A stretch of 64,000 bases of DNA from Pseudomonas pisciculturae (lineage in GTDB: Bacteria > Pseudomonadota > Gammaproteobacteria > Pseudomonadales > Pseudomonadaceae). Within the stretch, counting starts at the first letter, position 1, and every line of letters starts with the position of its first letter. Below are positions 61,390 through 64,000 of this stretch, piece by piece. A program made the position numbers and the translations under genes. Below the pieces are notes generated by a model, which made no database searches, was not told where the DNA came from, and saw nothing but the letters and a program-made list of their open reading frames with translations. The DNA is taken from positions 310,001 to 374,000 of the forward strand of contig NZ_JACVZE010000006.1 of assembly GCF_015461805.1 (NCBI RefSeq), in the 5' to 3' direction.

Positions 61390-64000
61390 CGCAATTGAAC
61401 CGATTGGCGGTGCCGGGTGCCGCTGCCAAGGTCATCAACTTCGAGTTCGATGGCAAACCCTATCAGGGTCGAACCGGTGATACGCTCGCCGCCGCCTTAA
61501 TGGCCAATGGTGTGAAGATCGTAGGGCGTAGCTTCAAGCTGCACCGACCACGCGGCCTAATGGGCAGTTGGGTGGAGGAGGTCAACGGGCTCGTTCAGCT
61601 GGAATCCGGTGGATTTGCTGAGCCCAACGTCCGCGCCACCATGGTCATGTTGTATGAAGGGCTCACAGCCCGTGGCCAGAATGCGTGGCCCAACGTGCAA
61701 CATGACTTGCTGGGGGTCATGGACCGCTTCAGTCGCTTGTTGCCAGCGTCGTTTTACTACAAGTCGATGATCTGGCCGACCTGGCACTTTTATGAGCGTT
61801 TTGTGCGGCCGATTGCCGGTCTGGGCAAGGCGCCCACGGAGCGGGATGTACAGAACTACCAAAAACAGAACCTGCACTGCGACCTGCTGATCTGCGGCGG
61901 TGGCCCGGCGGGCATCGCTGCCGCGCTGGCGGCGGCCGACAGTGGCCTGCGAGTGGTGCTGGCGGATGATCAGGAAACGTTCGGCGGTAGCTTGCGGGGC
62001 GAACGGTTGACGATTGATAACCAGCCGGCAACCGATTGGGTTGCCCGATCCATCGCCACGCTGGCGGCGCAACCCAATGTACGGTTACTGCCGGCCACCA
62101 ATGTCAGTGGTTACTACGAAAACAATTTCCTGGTGGCGTCGCAGCGCTTGCAGACTCAGGGGCCGGTGGGCACGGCCTTGCATAAACCCCGCGAGCGTCT
62201 GTGGCGAATCCACGCCAAGGAAGTGATCCTGGCCGCGGGCGCGCTGGAGCGCCCATTGATCTGCCCGAACAATGATCGCCCCGGCGTCATGCTGGCGTCG
62301 GCGGTGCGTCACTATGCCAATCGATTTGGCGTGGTCGCCGGTGAGAAGGTCGTGGTGGTGACCAACAATGACAGCGCTTACCGCACCGCGTTGGACCTTG
62401 CGGCGCTGGGCGTCAGGTCGATCACGCTGGTCGATACCCGTCGCAGCGTCGACTCGCGCTTGCGCGAGCAACTGGCCGCACAGGGCATTGTCCATGTGCT
62501 GGGGCAGGGTGTGCGGGATATCAAAGGCACCAAATGCATCACGGCGGTGCAATTGGCGGCGCATTCAGGCACGGGGCAGTTGGATAACAGCACTCAGCTT
62601 CTGGAGTGTGATGTGTTGGCGCTGTCCAGTGGCTGGACGCCGACCATTCACCTGCACAGCCAGTCGGGTGGCAGCCTGCGTTACGACGAACCACGAGCGT
62701 GCCTGGTACCCGGCACGACGACCCAGCCCTTGACTGTGGTGGGGGCCGCCAACGGCCAGATGACGCTGCAGGAATGCCTGGACGAAGGCTACAAGGCTGG
62801 CGCAGATGTCGCTCGCAAGCTCAAGCCGGGTGTTGTTATCGCGGCACGCAGCTGGACGGCGTGCGACGAAGCGCTCGCGTCGGCCATTGAGCCGTTCTGG
62901 TTCACGCGCTCGGAGCCGACCGACAAGCAATGGGTGGATTTCCAGTACGACGTGAAGGTGTCCGACCTTGAACTGGCGGTGCGCGAAAACTTCGTCTCGG
63001 TGGAGCACGTCAAGCGCTACACCACTGGCGGCATGAGCGTCGATCAAGGCAAATCGAGTAATTTCAATATCCTGGCCATACTCGCGCAGCTCACCGGCAA
63101 GCCCATCGAGAAGGTCGGTACCACCAAGTTTCGCCCGCCTTACCAGCCCGTGACCCTGGGCGCTTTCGCGGGGCCGACGGTGGGTGAGGGGTATGCGCCT
63201 TGGCAGACGCTGCCGGCCCATGACTGGCACGTGCGGCATGGGGCCAAGTTCGGCGACTACGGTTGGCAACGCCCGGATTACTACCCGCGCGGCAATGAGG
63301 ATATTCATGCGGCCACTTTGCGCGAGGTGACCGCCGCACGCACCACGGTTGGTATGTTCGACGGCTCGCCCCTGGGCAAGATCCAGGTCACCGGTCCCGA
63401 CGCGGCTGCATTTCTTGATCGCCTGTACGTCAATACCCTGTCCAGTCTCAAGGTGGGGTTTGCACGCTACGCGATGCTGACCAATGAAAACGGCGTGCTG
63501 ATCGACGACGGCGTGATCATCCGCATGGCGGATACGATGTTCCTGGTGCATGCCACCAGCGGTGCGGTGGGGCGCGTAGCCTTAATGATGGAAGAGTATT
63601 TGCAATGCGAGTGGCCTGACTTGCAGGTGCATATCAGCAACATCACCACCCAATGGGGCAACCTCACCCTCTCTGGTCCATTGGCGCGGCAGGTGATGGA
63701 ACAGCTCGATTGCGGTATTGATCTCTCGGCGCAACAGTTCGGGCATATGCAATACCGCGAGGGCGCCATCGACGGAGTGGCCGTGCGGGTGCTTCGTGCC
63801 AGTTTTACCGGTGATGTGACGTTCGAAATCGGCGTGCCCGCGCGGTACACCGAAGCGCTGTGGGACAAAGTCTTTGAGGCCGGCGCAACCTTTGGTATCA
63901 CGCCTTATGGCGTCGAAGCCTTGGAAGTGATGCGTACCGAAAAAGGCTATATCCACGTCGGCAGTGACACCGATGCGTGCTCCAACCCGTTGGACTTGGG
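61386..64000 (+). CDS. soxA: Sarcosine oxidase alpha subunit (3' end outside window)
   Basis: At least 871 codons of this gene lie in the window; family members have about 1000, so the last tenth is missing. The N-terminal ferredoxin-like part (FEFDGKPYQGRTGDTLAAAL) is followed by an NAD-binding domain (LLICGGGPAGIAAALAAADS near residue 165, and the DNDRPGVMLASAVRHY-like NNDRPGVMLASAVRHY). From about residue 630 come GcvT-like folate-binding domains (TVGMFDGSPLGKIQVTGPDA). It holds the folate site that turns the released methyl group into methylene-tetrahydrofolate. The ATG at 61386 overlaps the soxD stop. Confidence 0.95.
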   Translation, partial: MTQLNRLAVPGAAAKVINFEFDGKPYQGRTGDTLAAALMANGVKIVGRSFKLHRPRGLMGSWVEEVNGLVQLESGGFAEPNVRATMVMLYEGLTARGQNAWPNVQHDLLGVMDRFSRLLPASFYYKSMIWPTWHFYERFVRPIAGLGKAPTERDVQNYQKQNLHCDLLICGGGPAGIAAALAAADSGLRVVLADDQETFGGSLRGERLTIDNQPATDWVARSIATLAAQPNVRLLPATNVSGYYENNFLVASQRLQTQGPVGTALHKPRERLWRIHAKEVILAAGALERPLICPNNDRPGVMLASAVRHYANRFGVVAGEKVVVVTNNDSAYRTALDLAALGVRSITLVDTRRSVDSRLREQLAAQGIVHVLGQGVRDIKGTKCITAVQLAAHSGTGQLDNSTQLLECDVLALSSGWTPTIHLHSQSGGSLRYDEPRACLVPGTTTQPLTVVGAANGQMTLQECLDEGYKAGADVARKLKPGVVIAARSWTACDEALASAIEPFWFTRSEPTDKQWVDFQYDVKVSDLELAVRENFVSVEHVKRYTTGGMSVDQGKSSNFNILAILAQLTGKPIEKVGTTKFRPPYQPVTLGAFAGPTVGEGYAPWQTLPAHDWHVRHGAKFGDYGWQRPDYYPRGNEDIHAATLREVTAARTTVGMFDGSPLGKIQVTGPDAAAFLDRLYVNTLSSLKVGFARYAMLTNENGVLIDDGVIIRMADTMFLVHATSGAVGRVALMMEEYLQCEWPDLQVHISNITTQWGNLTLSGPLARQVMEQLDCGIDLSAQQFGHMQYREGAIDGVAVRVLRASFTGDVTFEIGVPARYTEALWDKVFEAGATFGITPYGVEALEVMRTEKGYIHVGSDTDACSNPLDL

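Overview
The window reads as chromosomal DNA of a Pseudomonas, most likely of the fluorescens group. Base composition is GC-rich, genes are tightly packed with short overlaps, and the families present (PaaABCDE/PaaZ with a linked sodium:solute symporter, two OprD porins, FeaR/TynA/FeaB, betaine demethylation genes) are typical of soil and plant-associated pseudomonads. No tRNA, rRNA, CRISPR, IS element or prophage gene was seen. Nearly everything is small-molecule catabolism, in four blocks.

Block 1 (1-26.4 kb) converges on phenylacetyl-CoA. It opens with a partial Lrp/AsnC regulator divergent from a fused E1 2-oxoacid dehydrogenase, an E2 acyltransferase and an aromatic-type aminotransferase. 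Next are the phenylacetate genes in two minus-strand groups: paaABCDE, a DUF485 gene, a symporter and paaZ; then paaF-G-H-I-J and paaK. paaY and the repressor gene paaX diverge from paaF. After them come feaR, tynA and feaB, which turn phenylethylamine into phenylacetate. GYGATACR motifs sit at the paaA, paaF and paaY starts, and two FeaR-type half-sites lie 21 bp apart before feaB.

Block 2 (26.4-35.3 kb) is less familiar: two near-duplicate OprD porins flank an M14/DUF2817 hydrolase, an MHS-type MFS carrier and an exported family 3 glycoside hydrolase, with a LysR regulator at the end. A 58-nt element with a GACAA/TTGTC inverted repeat occurs before both the carrier and the regulator.

Block 3 (35.3-45.2 kb) looks like a salicylate 5-hydroxylase (reductase, ferredoxin, large and small oxygenase subunits) mixed with the gentisate pathway (gentisate dioxygenase, maleylpyruvate isomerase, fumarylpyruvate hydrolase), an AAHS carrier, a porin, a divergent LysR regulator and a MarR regulator. 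Blocks 2 and 3 together could take up, deconjugate and degrade plant salicylate conjugates; that is an inference.

Block 4 (45.2-64 kb, open at the right edge) demethylates a betaine. It has a GbcA/GbcB-like Rieske monooxygenase, an 808-residue dimethylglycine dehydrogenase-like protein, its own ETF and ETF:quinone oxidoreductase, a betaine/proline-type ABC importer, PurU, and sarcosine oxidase subunits beta, delta and alpha (alpha cut by the window end). A TetR regulator, a YitT-type membrane protein and a small cupin lie within it. AAnAAnAA motifs of the Crc/Hfq type recur at translation starts in blocks 1-3 and were not seen in block 4.
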